Made by a program: the position numbers and the translations under genes. The notes below the pieces were generated by a model that saw only the letters and a list, made by a program, of their open reading frames with translations, had not been told where the DNA came from and ran no database searches. A stretch of 64,000 nt of DNA. It comes from Parvularculaceae bacterium (lineage in GTDB: Bacteria > Pseudomonadota > Alphaproteobacteria > Caulobacterales > Parvularculaceae). The DNA lies in the NCBI GenBank assembly GCA_028284065.1, contig JANQSJ010000004.1:186001-250000 (forward strand), read 5' to 3'. Positions 1 through 9,158 of this stretch are shown here, one piece after another (positions within the stretch are counted from its first letter, which is position 1; each line of letters starts with the position of its first letter).

Positions 1-851
1 CGCTTCTGAATGACGAAGGCGGCATCCTCGATGATTTCATCGCCACGCGCGCGCCGGAAGAAGACCGCGACGGCGAGTTCTTCCTTGTTGTCAACGCCGC
101 CTGCAAGGATCAGGACTTCGCGTTAATCCGTGGCAAGATTGGCGGCGCAACAGAGCTTGATGTGCTCAATGATCGCGGGCTTTTGGCCCTTCAGGGGCCG
201 GAAGCGGCGGCGATCATAGACGACCTATTTCCGGGCGCGGCGACGCAAGGTTTCATGACCATGCGCCGGGCGCAATGGAAGGGCGTCGATGTGCTCGTGT
301 CCCGGTGCGGCTACACGGGCGAGGATGGCTTTGAAGTTTCGCTGCCCGCGGACGCCGCTTGCGCGTTTGCCGAAACGCTTCTCGCCCGGGACGCGGTGAA
401 ATGGATCGGGCTTGGGGCCCGCGACAGCCTGCGCCTTGAGGCGGGGCTGTGCCTTTACGGCCACGATCTCGACGAGACGACCTCGCCGGTGGAGGGCGCG
501 ATCGATTTTGCGATCGGCAAACGCCGCCGCCGCGAGGGCGGCTTTCCCGGCTTTGAGCGAATCGCCAGAGAGCTTGCGGATGGACCGCGCAGGCGGCGGG
601 TCGGCATTGCGCCTGAGGGCCGCGCGCCGGTGCGCGAGGGCGCTGAGGTTATTGACGCCGACGGACGCGCCGTTGGCCGGGTTACGTCTGGCTGCTTCGG
701 CCCAAGCGCTGAGCGGCCGGTGGCGATGGGCTATGTGGACGCGGCGCATGCCGAGACCGGAACCCCGTTGCAGGTCGTCGTAAGAGGCAAGGCGCTGCCC
801 GCATCGGTCGCCGAAACGCCGTTCGTTCCGCAGCGATATTATCGGGGATAG
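1..851 (+). CDS. gcvT: Aminomethyltransferase (glycine cleavage T protein), 3' part
   Basis: The reading frame is open from the left edge (codons in phase with position 3), so the start lies outside the window. The T protein takes the aminomethyl group from the lipoylated H protein, passes the one-carbon unit to tetrahydrofolate and releases ammonia. The visible part carries the family's central and C-terminal regions: GLLALQGP, then the folate-domain stretch [14 protein letters not shown], then [17 protein letters not shown], and finally a C-terminal beta-barrel ending with VTSGCFGPS. The gene is 11 bp upstream of gcvH in the same direction and heads the gcv operon as far as can be seen. Any glycine riboswitch would lie to the left of the window. 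The assignment is secure from motifs and context. Confidence 0.96.
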   Translation, partial: LLNDEGGILDDFIATRAPEEDRDGEFFLVVNAACKDQDFALIRGKIGGATELDVLNDRGLLALQGPEAAAIIDDLFPGAATQGFMTMRRAQWKGVDVLVSRCGYTGEDGFEVSLPADAACAFAETLLARDAVKWIGLGARDSLRLEAGLCLYGHDLDETTSPVEGAIDFAIGKRRRREGGFPGFERIARELADGPRRRRVGIAPEGRAPVREGAEVIDADGRAVGRVTSGCFGPSAERPVAMGYVDAAHAETGTPLQVVVRGKALPASVAETPFVPQRYYRG

Positions 852-862
852 GAGCATTTTCG

Positions 863-1234
863 ATGACGGTTAAGTACACCAAAGAACATGAATGGGTGCG
901 CGTCGAAGGCGATGTCGCGACTGTCGGCATTACGCCGCACGCCGCGGAGCAACTTGGCGATGTTGTATTCGTCGAGCTGCCGGACGTCGGCGCGGCGTTC
1001 GAGCGCGACGCAGACATGGCGGTTGTGGAATCAGTGAAGGCGGCGTCGGATGTCTATGCGCCTGTATCCGGGGAGATCGTCGAAGCGAACGGCGCGATCG
1101 TCGAGGATCCGGCCCAAGTCAATGCCGATCCCGCGGGCGGCGCCTGGTTCGTCAAGATGAAATTATCCAATGCGGGCGAGCTGGGCGAGCTGATGGACGA
1201 AGACGCCTACAAGAAGCTTCTGGAGTCGCTCTAG
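863..1234 (+). CDS. gcvH: Glycine cleavage system H protein
   Basis: This is the lipoyl carrier protein that shuttles the aminomethyl intermediate between GcvP, GcvT and Lpd. At 123 residues it has the normal length. The lipoyl-attachment hairpin [10 protein letters not shown] is present with the modified lysine at about residue 59, and the typical C-terminal helix ends in YKKLLESL. An AGGAGC ribosome site sits about 8 nt before the ATG. It lies between gcvT and gcvPA with only 3 bp to the latter, so the genes are surely cotranscribed. The matching E3 subunit is probably shared with the lpdA at 29.3 kb, which is an inference. Confidence 0.97.
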   Translation: MTVKYTKEHEWVRVEGDVATVGITPHAAEQLGDVVFVELPDVGAAFERDADMAVVESVKAASDVYAPVSGEIVEANGAIVEDPAQVNADPAGGAWFVKMKLSNAGELGELMDEDAYKKLLESL

Positions 1235-1237
1235 GCC

Positions 1238-2578
1238 ATGCGTTATCTTCCGCTTTCGGACGAAGACCGCCGCCGAATGCTCGCAACGATCGGGGCCGCC
1301 GATATTGGCGAGCTGTTCGCAGACGTTCCTGCTGATGCGCTCGACCCGCCGCTCGATCTGCCGAAACATAAGTCCGAGCTTGAGGTTGAGCGTATCCTCG
1401 GCGGCCTCGCCGCTAGGAACCGGACGGCGTCGGAAGGCCCCTTCTTTCTAGGATGCGGCGCTTACAAGCACCATGTGCCCGCCACAGTCGACCATATCAT
1501 TCAGCGTTCGGAATTCCTGACATCGTACACGCCCTACCAGCCCGAGATTGCGCAAGGAACGCTGCAATACCTCTTCGAGTTCCAGACGCAGGTGGCGGCG
1601 CTTACGGGCATGGAGGTGGCGAACGCCTCCATGTATGACGGCTCGACGGCGTGCGGCGAGGCGGCCCTGATGGCGCGCCGGATCACGAAGCGCAAAAGGG
1701 TCGTTCTGTCTGGTGGGCTGCATCCGCACTATGCATCCGTGACGCGCATGAGTTCGGAGCTTGTGGGCGACGAGGTGGAATTCGCGCCGATATCTGTCGA
1801 CGCGCGCGAAGATCTTGCGCACCTCATCGACGAAGCCACCTCATGCGTTATCGTTCAGAATCCGGATGTGTTCGGAAATGTGCGCGATCTGAGGCCAATT
1901 GCGGCCGCAGCGCACGAAAAGGGCGCGCTCCTCATCGCGGTCTTCGCGGAGGCGATGTCGCTCGGGGCGATTGAAAGCCCTGGCGCGATGGGCGCGGACA
2001 TTGTGGTGGGCGAAGGCCAGTCAATCGGCAACCCGCTTACATTCGGCGGCCCCTATGTCGGGCTCTTTGCGACGCGAGAGAAGTTCGTCCGTCAAATGCC
2101 CGGGCGTCTTTGCGGCGTTACGGCGGATGCGGAGGGAAAGCGCGGATTCGTGCTTACCCTGTCCACCCGCGAGCAACACATTCGCCGCGATAAGGCGACG
2201 TCGAATATCTGCACGAATTCCGGCCTTTGCGCGTTGGCGTTCACCGTGCATATGACCCTTCTGGGCGAGGCCGGCCTGCGCCGCGCGGCGGCGCTGAACC
2301 ACGACGCCGCCTGCCGGACCGCGGACGCGCTCGCGGAGGTAGACGGCGTCGAGGTTGTAACGCCTGCCTATTTCAATGAATTCACCGTCCGCCTGCCGAA
2401 GAACGCGGAGGCCGTGGTCGAGGCCCTCGCCGGTCGCGGCGTCATCGCCGGCGCGCCCGGCGGGCGACTTTGGCCGGACGAACCGGACGCGGAGAATCTC
2501 CTAATCGTTGCGGCGACCGAATGCGTAACGGACGCGGATATTGACGCGTTTGCGCGCGGTCTAGGCGAGGCATTGTAA
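1238..2578 (+). CDS. gcvPA: Glycine dehydrogenase (decarboxylating) subunit 1
   Basis: This is the N-terminal half of the two-subunit P protein, the PLP-dependent glycine decarboxylase; subunit 2 carries the PLP lysine. The 446 residues contain family signatures such as [18 protein letters not shown] near residue 70, [15 protein letters not shown]-like sequence (here [15 protein letters not shown]), [10 protein letters not shown] and [18 protein letters not shown]. The two-gene organisation is usual in many alphaproteobacteria, whereas Escherichia coli has one fused gcvP. The stop codon overlaps the next ATG in a TAATG arrangement, so the following small gene is translationally coupled. That gene separates subunit 1 from subunit 2, which is unusual. 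Confidence 0.97.
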   Translation: MRYLPLSDEDRRRMLATIGAADIGELFADVPADALDPPLDLPKHKSELEVERILGGLAARNRTASEGPFFLGCGAYKHHVPATVDHIIQRSEFLTSYTPYQPEIAQGTLQYLFEFQTQVAALTGMEVANASMYDGSTACGEAALMARRITKRKRVVLSGGLHPHYASVTRMSSELVGDEVEFAPISVDAREDLAHLIDEATSCVIVQNPDVFGNVRDLRPIAAAAHEKGALLIAVFAEAMSLGAIESPGAMGADIVVGEGQSIGNPLTFGGPYVGLFATREKFVRQMPGRLCGVTADAEGKRGFVLTLSTREQHIRRDKATSNICTNSGLCALAFTVHMTLLGEAGLRRAAALNHDAACRTADALAEVDGVEVVTPAYFNEFTVRLPKNAEAVVEALAGRGVIAGAPGGRLWPDEPDAENLLIVAATECVTDADIDAFARGLGEAL

Positions 2579-2913
2579 TGGCCGTGCTGGCGTCACGCGA
2601 GTTCGAGGTGGTGGCGAAGGACGCGCGAGGCTCGGCTCAGGTCCGCGTTTTCATGCCCGAGAGGGCGCCCAATGGCGAGTGGATCTGCCGACTTCAGTTT
2701 CAGGGCTTTTCGCAGACGGATGACCAGCCGCACGCCTATCGCGGCGTCGACGGCTGGCAGGCGCTCATCCACGCCATGAAGGTGTCGCCGACCATCATCG
2801 CCGGCACCGCGGAGTTCGCGGAAGGCCGCCTTCGGTTCGGCGGCGAGATGTTGGATGCGGACAATCTTGGCCGGACCATGCAGGTCGGCGATCCGGTTCC
2901 GGAGGTGCGATAA
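2578..2913 (+). CDS. DUF6968-like small protein inserted between gcvPA and gcvPB
   Basis: This 111-residue protein of unknown function has the pattern I associate with DUF6968: an N-terminal SREFEV strand, then a VRVFMPER strand, a W-x-C motif (EWICRLQFQGF) and a GVDGWQALIHAMK helix. It has no signal peptide, membrane segment or obvious catalytic motif. It overlaps gcvPA by one base (TAATG) at its start and overlaps gcvPB by one base (TAATG) at its end, so ribosomes translating gcvPA can reinitiate here and then on gcvPB. Its GC content and codon use look like its neighbours, so it is not obviously recent. Its position suggests a role in assembly or regulation of the P protein, but nothing in the sequence proves it. 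Confidence 0.8.
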   Translation: MAVLASREFEVVAKDARGSAQVRVFMPERAPNGEWICRLQFQGFSQTDDQPHAYRGVDGWQALIHAMKVSPTIIAGTAEFAEGRLRFGGEMLDADNLGRTMQVGDPVPEVR

Positions 2914-4508
2914 TGACCATGAACAGTCAGGGACGGCCGACAAGGGCCGAGTCGGCGGGAACGACTGAAGAGGCGAGCGACACGCCGACGCTCACCGGCA
3001 ATCGCGGCCTTATGATTCGGGAATCGCTAATCTTTGAAAAGGACGCGTTCGGACGGACTGGCGTCGACCTGCCGGAGCCGAAGCCTCGGGCGAATCGCCT
3101 TGGCGGCCTTGAACGCCGCGAGGGTATCGGCCTGCCGGGCCTGTCCGAACCTGAAACCATGCGTCATTTCGTGCGGCTCAGTCAGAAGAACTACGCCATC
3201 GACATGGGGCCGTTCCCGCTCGGGTCGTGCACCATGAAGCACAATCCGCGCCTCAATGAAAAAATGGCGCGCCTGCCCGGGTTCGCCGACGTGCATCCGA
3301 TGCAGCCGGAGGCGACCGTTCAGGGGGCGCTTGAACTGATCCATGTTCTGGCGCGCTGGCTCAAAGAGCTCACGGGCATGCCCGCCGTCGCCATGAGCCC
3401 CAAGGCGGGCGCCCATGGCGAACTGTGCGGCATGATGGCCATTAAGGCGGCGATCGAGGCGAAGGAGGAGGCGGCGACGCGCGTGCGCGTCCTGGCGCCG
3501 GAGTCCGCTCACGGAACAAATCCCGCCACCGCGGTCCAGTGCGGCTTCAGGGTTGACGCTATCCCCGCCGACAAGACCGGGCGCGTCGATCTGAACGCGC
3601 TGAAGGAGAAGCTCGGAGAAGATGTCGCCGCGATCATGGTGACCAACCCCAATACGTGCGGGCTCTTCGAACACGACATCCGCGACATAGCGGACGCCGT
3701 TCACGCCGTGGGCGGGTACTTTTATTGCGACGGGGCGAACTTTAACGCGATCGCCGGTAAGGCGCGGCCGGGCGATCTCGGCGTCGACGCAATGCACATC
3801 AATCTGCATAAGACGTTTTCCACGCCCCATGGCGGCGGCGGCCCGGGCTCCGGTCCGACAGTGCTGTCCGAGGCGCTCGCGCCCTTCGCGCCTGTGCCGT
3901 TTATCGTTGAAAGGAATGGCCGGTTTCACCTGATTGAACGCCGCGAGGCCGCGAAATCCGCTGGCGCGGAGGGCGCGGAGAGCTTTGGCCGCATGACGGC
4001 GTTTCACGGGCAAATGGGCATGTTCGTCCGGGCGCTGAGTTACATGTTGAGCCATGGCGCTGATGGCGTCGTTCGCGCGGCGGAGGACGCGGTCCTGAAT
4101 GCGAACTATGTTCTTGCCCGGCTGCGATCAGAGCTGACGGCGGCTTTTGACGGATACTGCATGCATGAGGCGCTCTTCGACGATCGGTTCCTTAAAGGGA
4201 CCGGGGTTGAGACCATCGACTTCGCCAAGGCGATGATCGACGAGGGCTTTCATCCGATGACGATGTACTTTCCGCTTGTGGTCCACGGCGCGATGCTCAT
4301 TGAGCCGACCGAATCAGAGTCCAAGGCCGAGCTCGACAAGTTCTGCGATGCGCTCCTGTCGCTGGCCCGCCGCGCGAAAGCCGGCGAAGTCGCCGCGTTC
4401 AAGGCGGCGCCGCGCCACGCGCCGCTCAGGCGCCTTGATGAGACGAGCGCCGCGCGCAAGCCGGTGCTGCGCTGGACGCCGCCGCAACCGGCCGAAGCCG
4501 CCGAATAG
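2913..4508 (+). CDS. gcvPB: Glycine dehydrogenase (decarboxylating) subunit 2
   Basis: This is the PLP-binding half of the glycine decarboxylase. At 531 residues it is a little longer than usual because of an N-terminal extension rich in Thr, Glu and Ala (about residues 1-35). Family motifs are clear: PLGSCTMKHNPRLNE near residue 105, SAHGTNPATA, and the cofactor site INLHKTFSTPHGGGGPG with the Schiff-base lysine at about residue 300. The C-terminal region (GFHPMTMYFPLVVHGAMLIEPTE) is intact. The start overlaps the stop of the upstream small gene in TAATG, supporting coupled translation. An inverted repeat immediately follows the stop codon and probably ends the operon. Confidence 0.97.
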   Translation: MTMNSQGRPTRAESAGTTEEASDTPTLTGNRGLMIRESLIFEKDAFGRTGVDLPEPKPRANRLGGLERREGIGLPGLSEPETMRHFVRLSQKNYAIDMGPFPLGSCTMKHNPRLNEKMARLPGFADVHPMQPEATVQGALELIHVLARWLKELTGMPAVAMSPKAGAHGELCGMMAIKAAIEAKEEAATRVRVLAPESAHGTNPATAVQCGFRVDAIPADKTGRVDLNALKEKLGEDVAAIMVTNPNTCGLFEHDIRDIADAVHAVGGYFYCDGANFNAIAGKARPGDLGVDAMHINLHKTFSTPHGGGGPGSGPTVLSEALAPFAPVPFIVERNGRFHLIERREAAKSAGAEGAESFGRMTAFHGQMGMFVRALSYMLSHGADGVVRAAEDAVLNANYVLARLRSELTAAFDGYCMHEALFDDRFLKGTGVETIDFAKAMIDEGFHPMTMYFPLVVHGAMLIEPTESESKAELDKFCDALLSLARRAKAGEVAAFKAAPRHAPLRRLDETSAARKPVLRWTPPQPAEAAE

Positions 4509-4533
4509 GGCGCGGCGAGCCTGCCGCCGCGCC
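4509..4533 (+). terminator. GC-rich hairpin directly after gcvPB
   Basis: A perfect 8-bp stem, GGCGCGGC paired with GCCGCGCC, with a 9-nt loop begins at the base after the gcvPB stop codon. Only a weak T-rich stretch (gttgtccgatttg) follows, so it may be an inefficient intrinsic terminator or an mRNA-stabilising hairpin. The next gene starts about 125 bp further on. Confidence 0.45.
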
Positions 4534-4658
4534 GTTGTCCGATTTGTCGCTGGATTGGGTCACAATCGGTCATGCGGTCATTGCCGGCGGCGCCTTACGC
4601 GACATAATCGCCCCCACGCGCAAGCTTTAGCGCATATCCGCCGAAAGGGAGGGGCGCT

Positions 4659-6188
4659 ATGGGCGTTCTGGCGCAGGTCACCGTTGACGGCCTCAGAGTA
4701 TTGTCGACCCTGTTTGTCTTCGCCATTGGGCTTGGCGCGATCACCGTCGTCGCGATGTTCTTTGTCGACAGCAGGCAGACAAAAGACGCTGTCCGCCATA
4801 ACTATCCTGTTTTCGGCAGGTTCAGGTATCTCTTCACCCGCCTCGGAGAGTTCTTTCGGCAGTACTTCTTCGCGCTCGACCGGGAGGAGATGCCGTTCAA
4901 CCGCGCGGAGCGCGACTGGATCTACAAATCGTCAAAGGCGGAGAGCAATACCCAGCCCTTCGGCTCGACGCGCAACCTTACAATCGTCGGCACGCCTATT
5001 TTCGTGAATTGCGCTTTTCCGCGCCTTGACGAAGAGGCGAATGATCCGCCTCCCGTCGTCTTCGGTCCTGAGTGTCCCGCGCCTTACGCCGCCTCGTCCA
5101 TCATCAATGTCTCCGCGATGAGCTATGGCTCGCTGTCGCGTCCGGCCGTCCGCGCCCTGTCGCTTGGCGCGAAGCTCGGAGAATGCTGGATGAATACCGG
5201 GGAGGGCGGACTGTCCCCTTACCATCTGGAAGGCGGGTGCGACATCGTCTTTCAGATTGGCACGGCGAAATATGGCTGCCGGACTCCGAATGGGGAGCTG
5301 GACGACGGCAAGCTGCGCGCGATCGCGGAGCGGCCGGAGGTCAAGATGATTGAAATCAAGTTGTCCCAGGGCGCGAAGCCCGGCAAGGGCGGTATTCTGC
5401 CTGCGGAGAAAGTCACGCGCGAAGTGTCCGAAATCCGCGGCATTCCCGTGGGGCACGCGTCGATCTCGCCAAACCGGCATCCCGAAATCGACAATGTCCG
5501 GGAATTGCTTGATTTCATCGCCCGTGTGCGTGCGGCGTCTGGCTTGCCCGTTGGAATCAAAACTGTCATTGGCGCATATGGCTGGATTGACGATCTTTGC
5601 GATGAGATTGACGCGCGTGGGTTCTCGAGCGCCCCGGACTTCATAACGCTTGACGGCGGCGACGGCGGCACGGGCGCCGCGCCAATGTCGCTGATCGACA
5701 ATGTCGGCCTTCCGCTGAAGTTCGCGCTGCCCATGCTTGCTGATATCCTCGAGCGGCGTGGCTTGAAAGAACGCATCAAGATCATCGCATCGGGCAAGCT
5801 CGTGACGCCGGCGGAAGTCGCCTGGGCCTATTGCGCCGGCGCCGATGCGGTGAACACCGCCCGCGGCTTCATGTTCTCGATCGGCTGCATTCAGGCGCTT
5901 CGCTGCCATGCGAACACCTGCCCCACGGGCGTCACGACCCACGACAAACGCCTACAGGCCGGGCTCGACCCGGCCAAGAAAGCGCCCCAGGTGGCGAACT
6001 ACCTTGAGCGGATGCGCAAGGACGTCGCCATGATCGCCCATTCCTGCGGCGCGGAACACGCGCGGGCGCTCAAGCGTTTTCACGTGAGGATCGTCCAGGC
6101 GGATGGCGCATCGGTTCCGCTTGACGTTCTGTGCGATCGCCTGTCCGCGGAAGTGGGGTATGGCGTCGCGAGAGCGGCGGTGGCGTAG
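4659..6188 (+). CDS. Membrane-anchored FMN-binding glutamate synthase family protein
   Basis: The 509-residue protein has one N-terminal membrane segment (about residues 12-33), a juxtamembrane basic/aromatic region, and then the FMN/synthase domain of glutamate synthase. The domain shows SAMSYGSLS-type sequence (here VSAMSYGSLSRPA), NTGEGGLSPYH, KLSQGAKPGKGG, TLDGGDGGTGAAP and a C-x5-C-x4-C cluster at about residues 410-421 that would bind a 3Fe-4S centre. It lacks the N-terminal glutaminase domain of GltB, so it cannot by itself use glutamine as nitrogen donor. The real substrate of this family is not settled. A strong GGGAGGGG ribosome site supports the start. The nearby glycine cleavage genes release ammonia, but a functional link is only speculation. 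Confidence 0.9.
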   Translation: MGVLAQVTVDGLRVLSTLFVFAIGLGAITVVAMFFVDSRQTKDAVRHNYPVFGRFRYLFTRLGEFFRQYFFALDREEMPFNRAERDWIYKSSKAESNTQPFGSTRNLTIVGTPIFVNCAFPRLDEEANDPPPVVFGPECPAPYAASSIINVSAMSYGSLSRPAVRALSLGAKLGECWMNTGEGGLSPYHLEGGCDIVFQIGTAKYGCRTPNGELDDGKLRAIAERPEVKMIEIKLSQGAKPGKGGILPAEKVTREVSEIRGIPVGHASISPNRHPEIDNVRELLDFIARVRAASGLPVGIKTVIGAYGWIDDLCDEIDARGFSSAPDFITLDGGDGGTGAAPMSLIDNVGLPLKFALPMLADILERRGLKERIKIIASGKLVTPAEVAWAYCAGADAVNTARGFMFSIGCIQALRCHANTCPTGVTTHDKRLQAGLDPAKKAPQVANYLERMRKDVAMIAHSCGAEHARALKRFHVRIVQADGASVPLDVLCDRLSAEVGYGVARAAVA

Positions 6189-6203
6189 CGGTCCGCGCCG
6201 TCC

Positions 6204-6782
6204 CTATGCGGAGAAACCGCCAGCGTTAAGAAATTGGCGTTCCTCGGGCGTTGATTTCCGGCCGAGGACGCGATTTCGGTGCGGAAAGCGGCCGAACCTG
6301 CGCACAATGTCCGCGTGCTCTTTCGCGTGTCGGTAATGAAGCGGCGAGGAGAGGCGCGCGCGGTAAAGCCGTAGCGACAGGCGCTGATCCGCCGGGTCTT
6401 CGGAGTGCATGAACGGCAGATAGAAGAACGCGCGCTCCTGCGGCGGCCGGATCAGGTCGAAGCGACGCGCGATGCCGCGCGCCGCAATTGCGCGGGCGCG
6501 GGCGTCGCCAGCGAAAGCGAGCGGGTCGCCGCGGTGGATATTGCGCGAAAACTGATCAAGGAGCAGGACGAGCGCCAGCGCGCCGTCCGGAATCGATTCC
6601 ATCGCCGGCCAGTCGGCGCCGCTTGCCCGTTCGTGGGCCGCGCCGAACCGACGACGTATCTCATTATCGAGGTCTATGGATCGCCGAAACCATTGGCTCG
6701 GCGTACATTCTTCGAACCAAAAACGGATGACGTCCCTAGAAAGCTCTGTCGGGCGTTGACGGTCTGGCGCAGCGGCGCGCAA
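6204..6782 (-). CDS. DUF924 family protein
   Basis: The 192-residue product shows the hallmarks of the DUF924 family: IRFWFEECTPSQWF near residue 20, ALVLLLDQFSRNIHRG near residue 72, ERAFFYLPFMHSED and FGRFPHRNRVLGR near the C-terminus. The family is predicted to be an all-helical TPR-like fold with unknown function. It has no signal peptide or membrane segments. The gene is 11 bp downstream of atpF on the same strand, so it is probably the last cistron of the F0 operon transcript. It converges with the glutamate-synthase-like gene, with 15 bp between the two ends. Confidence 0.9.
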   Translation of the reverse strand: MRAAAPDRQRPTELSRDVIRFWFEECTPSQWFRRSIDLDNEIRRRFGAAHERASGADWPAMESIPDGALALVLLLDQFSRNIHRGDPLAFAGDARARAIAARGIARRFDLIRPPQERAFFYLPFMHSEDPADQRLSLRLYRARLSSPLHYRHAKEHADIVRRFGRFPHRNRVLGRKSTPEERQFLNAGGFSA

Positions 6783-6793
6783 AGGTCGGGCCG

Positions 6794-7339
6794 CTAGTTC
6801 AAGCGGGCGCGCAAGTCGTCAAGCGCCTTTTCGGCGAGCGCCGAATGAGCGCTCTGGTCCATGCGCTCGCGGACGATGTCCTGGGTCGCATCGACAGCGA
6901 CATCGACCGTCCGTTCACGAATTTCCGACATGGCCTGCGACTCGGCGCGGGCGATTTTCGCCTCGGCCGACTTGGCGCGGCGGTCGATCTCCTCATTGAT
7001 CTTGTCTCGCATGGCGGCGGCGAGGCGTTTGGAATCACGCTTCGCCTGTTCGACGATCGCCTGCGCTTCCTCCTCCGCCTCGCGCTGGCGGCGCTGGTAC
7101 TGGGCCAGCACCTCCTGGGCCTCCTCACGCAGGCGTCGCGCCTCGTCAAGCTCGTCGGAAATCCGCTGCGCGCGCGAATCGAGGGCGCCGGCGATGGTTT
7201 TGTGGACGCCCAGATAGAGGAAGAGCCCGACCACGACCAAAAAGCCAAGGCTCACCCAGGTGGACGTGTCTTCGAGGATAGGCGTCGCGTGGGCGGCTTC
7301 CGCGGCGTCGGCGCCAGCCAGAACAAGGAAATCAATCAT
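6794..7339 (-). CDS. atpF: F0F1 ATP synthase subunit b
   Basis: This is a peripheral stalk subunit linking F0 to F1. It has a single membrane segment (about residues 30-50, STWVSLGFLVVVGLFLYLGV) followed by a long charged amphipathic helix of alternating Glu, Arg, Ala and Gln to residue 180, the expected b-subunit architecture. The 181-residue length is normal for the alphaproteobacterial b subunit. It follows the b' gene with a 30-bp gap. Having both b and b' is typical of photosynthetic bacteria and alphaproteobacteria, where they form a heterodimer. The F1 genes are not in the window. Confidence 0.93.
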   Translation of the reverse strand: MIDFLVLAGADAAEAAHATPILEDTSTWVSLGFLVVVGLFLYLGVHKTIAGALDSRAQRISDELDEARRLREEAQEVLAQYQRRQREAEEEAQAIVEQAKRDSKRLAAAMRDKINEEIDRRAKSAEAKIARAESQAMSEIRERTVDVAVDATQDIVRERMDQSAHSALAEKALDDLRARLN

Positions 7340-7369
7340 CGCGTCGGCCCTTTCGGAATGGTCGAAGAC

Positions 7370-7924
7370 TTACTGGATGGCGCGCCCGACGGCTGACGCA
7401 ACGGCCTCGTCCGTCGGCCGTTCGTCAATCAGCGTCCCGACAATCTCCCTCGCGACGTCGGCGGCGGCTTCACGGACGTTCTCCATCGCCTTGGACTTCA
7501 TCTCCGAAATCCGAACCTCCGCCGCGGCGACGTCAGCCGCGGCGCGTTCGTCGGCTTCCGCCTGCATCGCGTCGACTTCGGCCTCGACTTCGGCGCGAGT
7601 CTCCGCGGCGATCGACTGCGCCTTGGCGCGTGCGTCGGCGAGGGCGGCCTCGTAGGCCTTCTCCGCCTCCTCGGCCTCACGGCGGAACTCCGCCGCCTGA
7701 TCAAGATCGTCGGCGATGCGATCGCGCCGGTCCTCGATAGCGCCGCCAAGTCGCGGCAAAATCGCCGACGACATCACCCAGTAGAGTGCGCCGAAGGTCA
7801 CCGCCAGCCAGAAAATCTGGCTTGGATAAGTCGAGAAATCCATCTGCGGCAGGCCGCCTGAACTCTCCGACCCATTAGCGGATTCTGCGGCGGCGTCGGC
7901 GGCGGCCATCGCAAGGTGCAGCAT
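7370..7924 (-). CDS. atpG: F0F1 ATP synthase subunit b'
   Basis: This is the second peripheral stalk subunit. A membrane segment (PSQIFWLAVTFGALYWVMS, about residues 36-54 of the chosen protein) follows an N-terminal region that is unusually rich in Ala, Ser and Gly. After it comes a long coiled-coil helix with many Ala, Glu and Arg. I chose the ATG at 7924, which has a GGAGACGATGAG ribosome site, rather than an upstream in-frame ATG at 7969. The gene lies between atpE and atpF, the standard alphaproteobacterial order. The symbol is sometimes given as atpF' or atpX. Confidence 0.9.
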   Translation of the reverse strand: MLHLAMAAADAAAESANGSESSGGLPQMDFSTYPSQIFWLAVTFGALYWVMSSAILPRLGGAIEDRRDRIADDLDQAAEFRREAEEAEKAYEAALADARAKAQSIAAETRAEVEAEVDAMQAEADERAAADVAAAEVRISEMKSKAMENVREAAADVAREIVGTLIDERPTDEAVASAVGRAIQ

Positions 7925-7997
7925 CTCATCGTCTCCGGAGTTGCCGATGATTTGGCGCCCGTAAGACAAGCGCCGCCCGGTCCAAAACGTTCGTGGC

Positions 7998-8240
7998 TTA
8001 GAAGACGAAGAGGATGAGCATCGCGACGACGAAGCCGAGAAGGCCTGTGAATTCCGTCAGCGCGAAGGCGAGGAGCAGGGTCTGCTGGTTTGCTGCGGCG
8101 GCTGACGGGTTGCGAAACGCGCCCGACAGGAAGTTGCCGAAGATCAGACCGAGGCCGACGCCCGCGCCGGCGAGGGGAAGCGCCGCGATGCCGGCGCCGA
8201 TGAGTTTAGCTGCTTCAGGAGTCATGGCGGTGGTTTCCAT
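7998..8240 (-). CDS. atpE: F0F1 ATP synthase subunit c
   Basis: This is the proton-carrying rotor subunit, a hairpin of two membrane helices. The polar loop RNPSAAA is present, and the second helix contains the proton-binding glutamate in FALTEFTGLLGF. About 80 residues is the standard size. The frame is open back to 8294, but that would add a charged non-conserved N-terminus. The conserved family start (MTPEAAKLIGAG) is at 8225, so either 8240 or 8225 is the true start. The loop residues after PSA (ANQQT) differ from the common GQ pattern of relatives. Confidence 0.92.
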   Translation of the reverse strand: METTAMTPEAAKLIGAGIAALPLAGAGVGLGLIFGNFLSGAFRNPSAAAANQQTLLLAFALTEFTGLLGFVVAMLILFVF

Positions 8241-8321
8241 TTCAGTTTGCTTGTTCCGCGAGCCGATGTCCGTGTGCGCGCCCGGCCGGCTCATGCGCCG
8301 CGCGCAGTTGGCTAAAGTCGA

Positions 8322-9158
8322 TCAGTGATGCCCCACATTCACGGCGTCATTCAGGTAAATGCAGGTCAGGATTGCGAACACGTACGCCTGCAGGAAGGCG
8401 ACCAACAATTCGAGCATGGTGATAGCCACCGTCCCGAGGAAAGGAAAGATGGCGATCGCCCCGACGACGCCGCCCGCCCCGAGAAGCGAAATGATGAAGC
8501 CGGCAAACACTTTGAGGATGATGTGCCCGGCCAGCATGTTCGCGAACAGCCGGATCGCCAGGCTCAATGGCCGCGAAAGGAATGACACGAATTCGATCAG
8601 CACAATGAGCGGGAGCAGCCATGGCGGCACCCCGGACGGCACGAAGAGCTTAAGGAACCCGAGGCCGTTCTTGTAGAAGCCGTAGACGATCACGATCGAT
8701 ATCGACAGCATCGCAAGCCCAAAGGTCACCGCGATGTGGCTGGTGGTCGTGAAAGTGTGCGTGAGGCCCGGGATTGACGGCGTTAGCCCAAGGAGGTTCG
8801 CGAGCAGGATGTAGATGAACAGGGTGAAGACGAAGGGGAAGAACTTCATCCCTTCCTGACCGATTGCGCCGCGGACCATGTCCGCCACGAAGTCATAGGT
8901 CAGTTCCGCCACCGACTGCAGGCGACCCGGAATAAGGGCGCGCGATCGCGTCGCGGAGAAGAAGAAGAGGGCGGCAAGCCCTGTAGCGACAACCATCCAC
9001 AGCGACGAGTTGGTGAAGGAAACGTCGATTGCGCCGAGCGACAGGGGCACGTAGCGATGGATTTCAAACTGCTCCATCGGCCCAGCGAGCTGGTGCCTCA
9101 AAAGCCGCTCGAGCAAGCCGCCCATTGTCGACGAAAGAATGTTCAAGGCCGTCGTCAT
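8322..9158 (-). CDS. atpB: F0F1 ATP synthase subunit a
   Basis: This is the stator channel subunit that forms the proton half-channels against the c ring. It has five to six membrane segments, and the essential arginine is in [13 protein letters not shown] in the penultimate helix region. The 278-residue length is slightly above usual because of an N-terminal extension before MEQFEIH. The start ATG overlaps the stop of the upstream atpI-like gene in ATGA, which supports it by coupling. An internal start nearer MEQFEIH remains possible. It is followed by atpE after about 80 bp. Confidence 0.95.
   Translation of the reverse strand: MTTALNILSSTMGGLLERLLRHQLAGPMEQFEIHRYVPLSLGAIDVSFTNSSLWMVVATGLAALFFFSATRSRALIPGRLQSVAELTYDFVADMVRGAIGQEGMKFFPFVFTLFIYILLANLLGLTPSIPGLTHTFTTTSHIAVTFGLAMLSISIVIVYGFYKNGLGFLKLFVPSGVPPWLLPLIVLIEFVSFLSRPLSLAIRLFANMLAGHIILKVFAGFIISLLGAGGVVGAIAIFPFLGTVAITMLELLVAFLQAYVFAILTCIYLNDAVNVGHH

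Noticed and set aside
1-162. Start codon at 162 as the gcvT start
   Set aside because: The frame is open upstream with clear GcvT-like sequence to the window edge, so the gene is truncated by the window and not short.
3027-4055. 342-codon minus-strand frame opposite gcvPB
   Set aside because: Antisense to a gene with strong catalytic motifs, His/Arg-rich shadow composition.
4509-4658. Glycine riboswitch near the gcv genes
   Set aside because: Nothing resembling the tandem glycine aptamer is visible downstream, and the region upstream of gcvT is outside the window.
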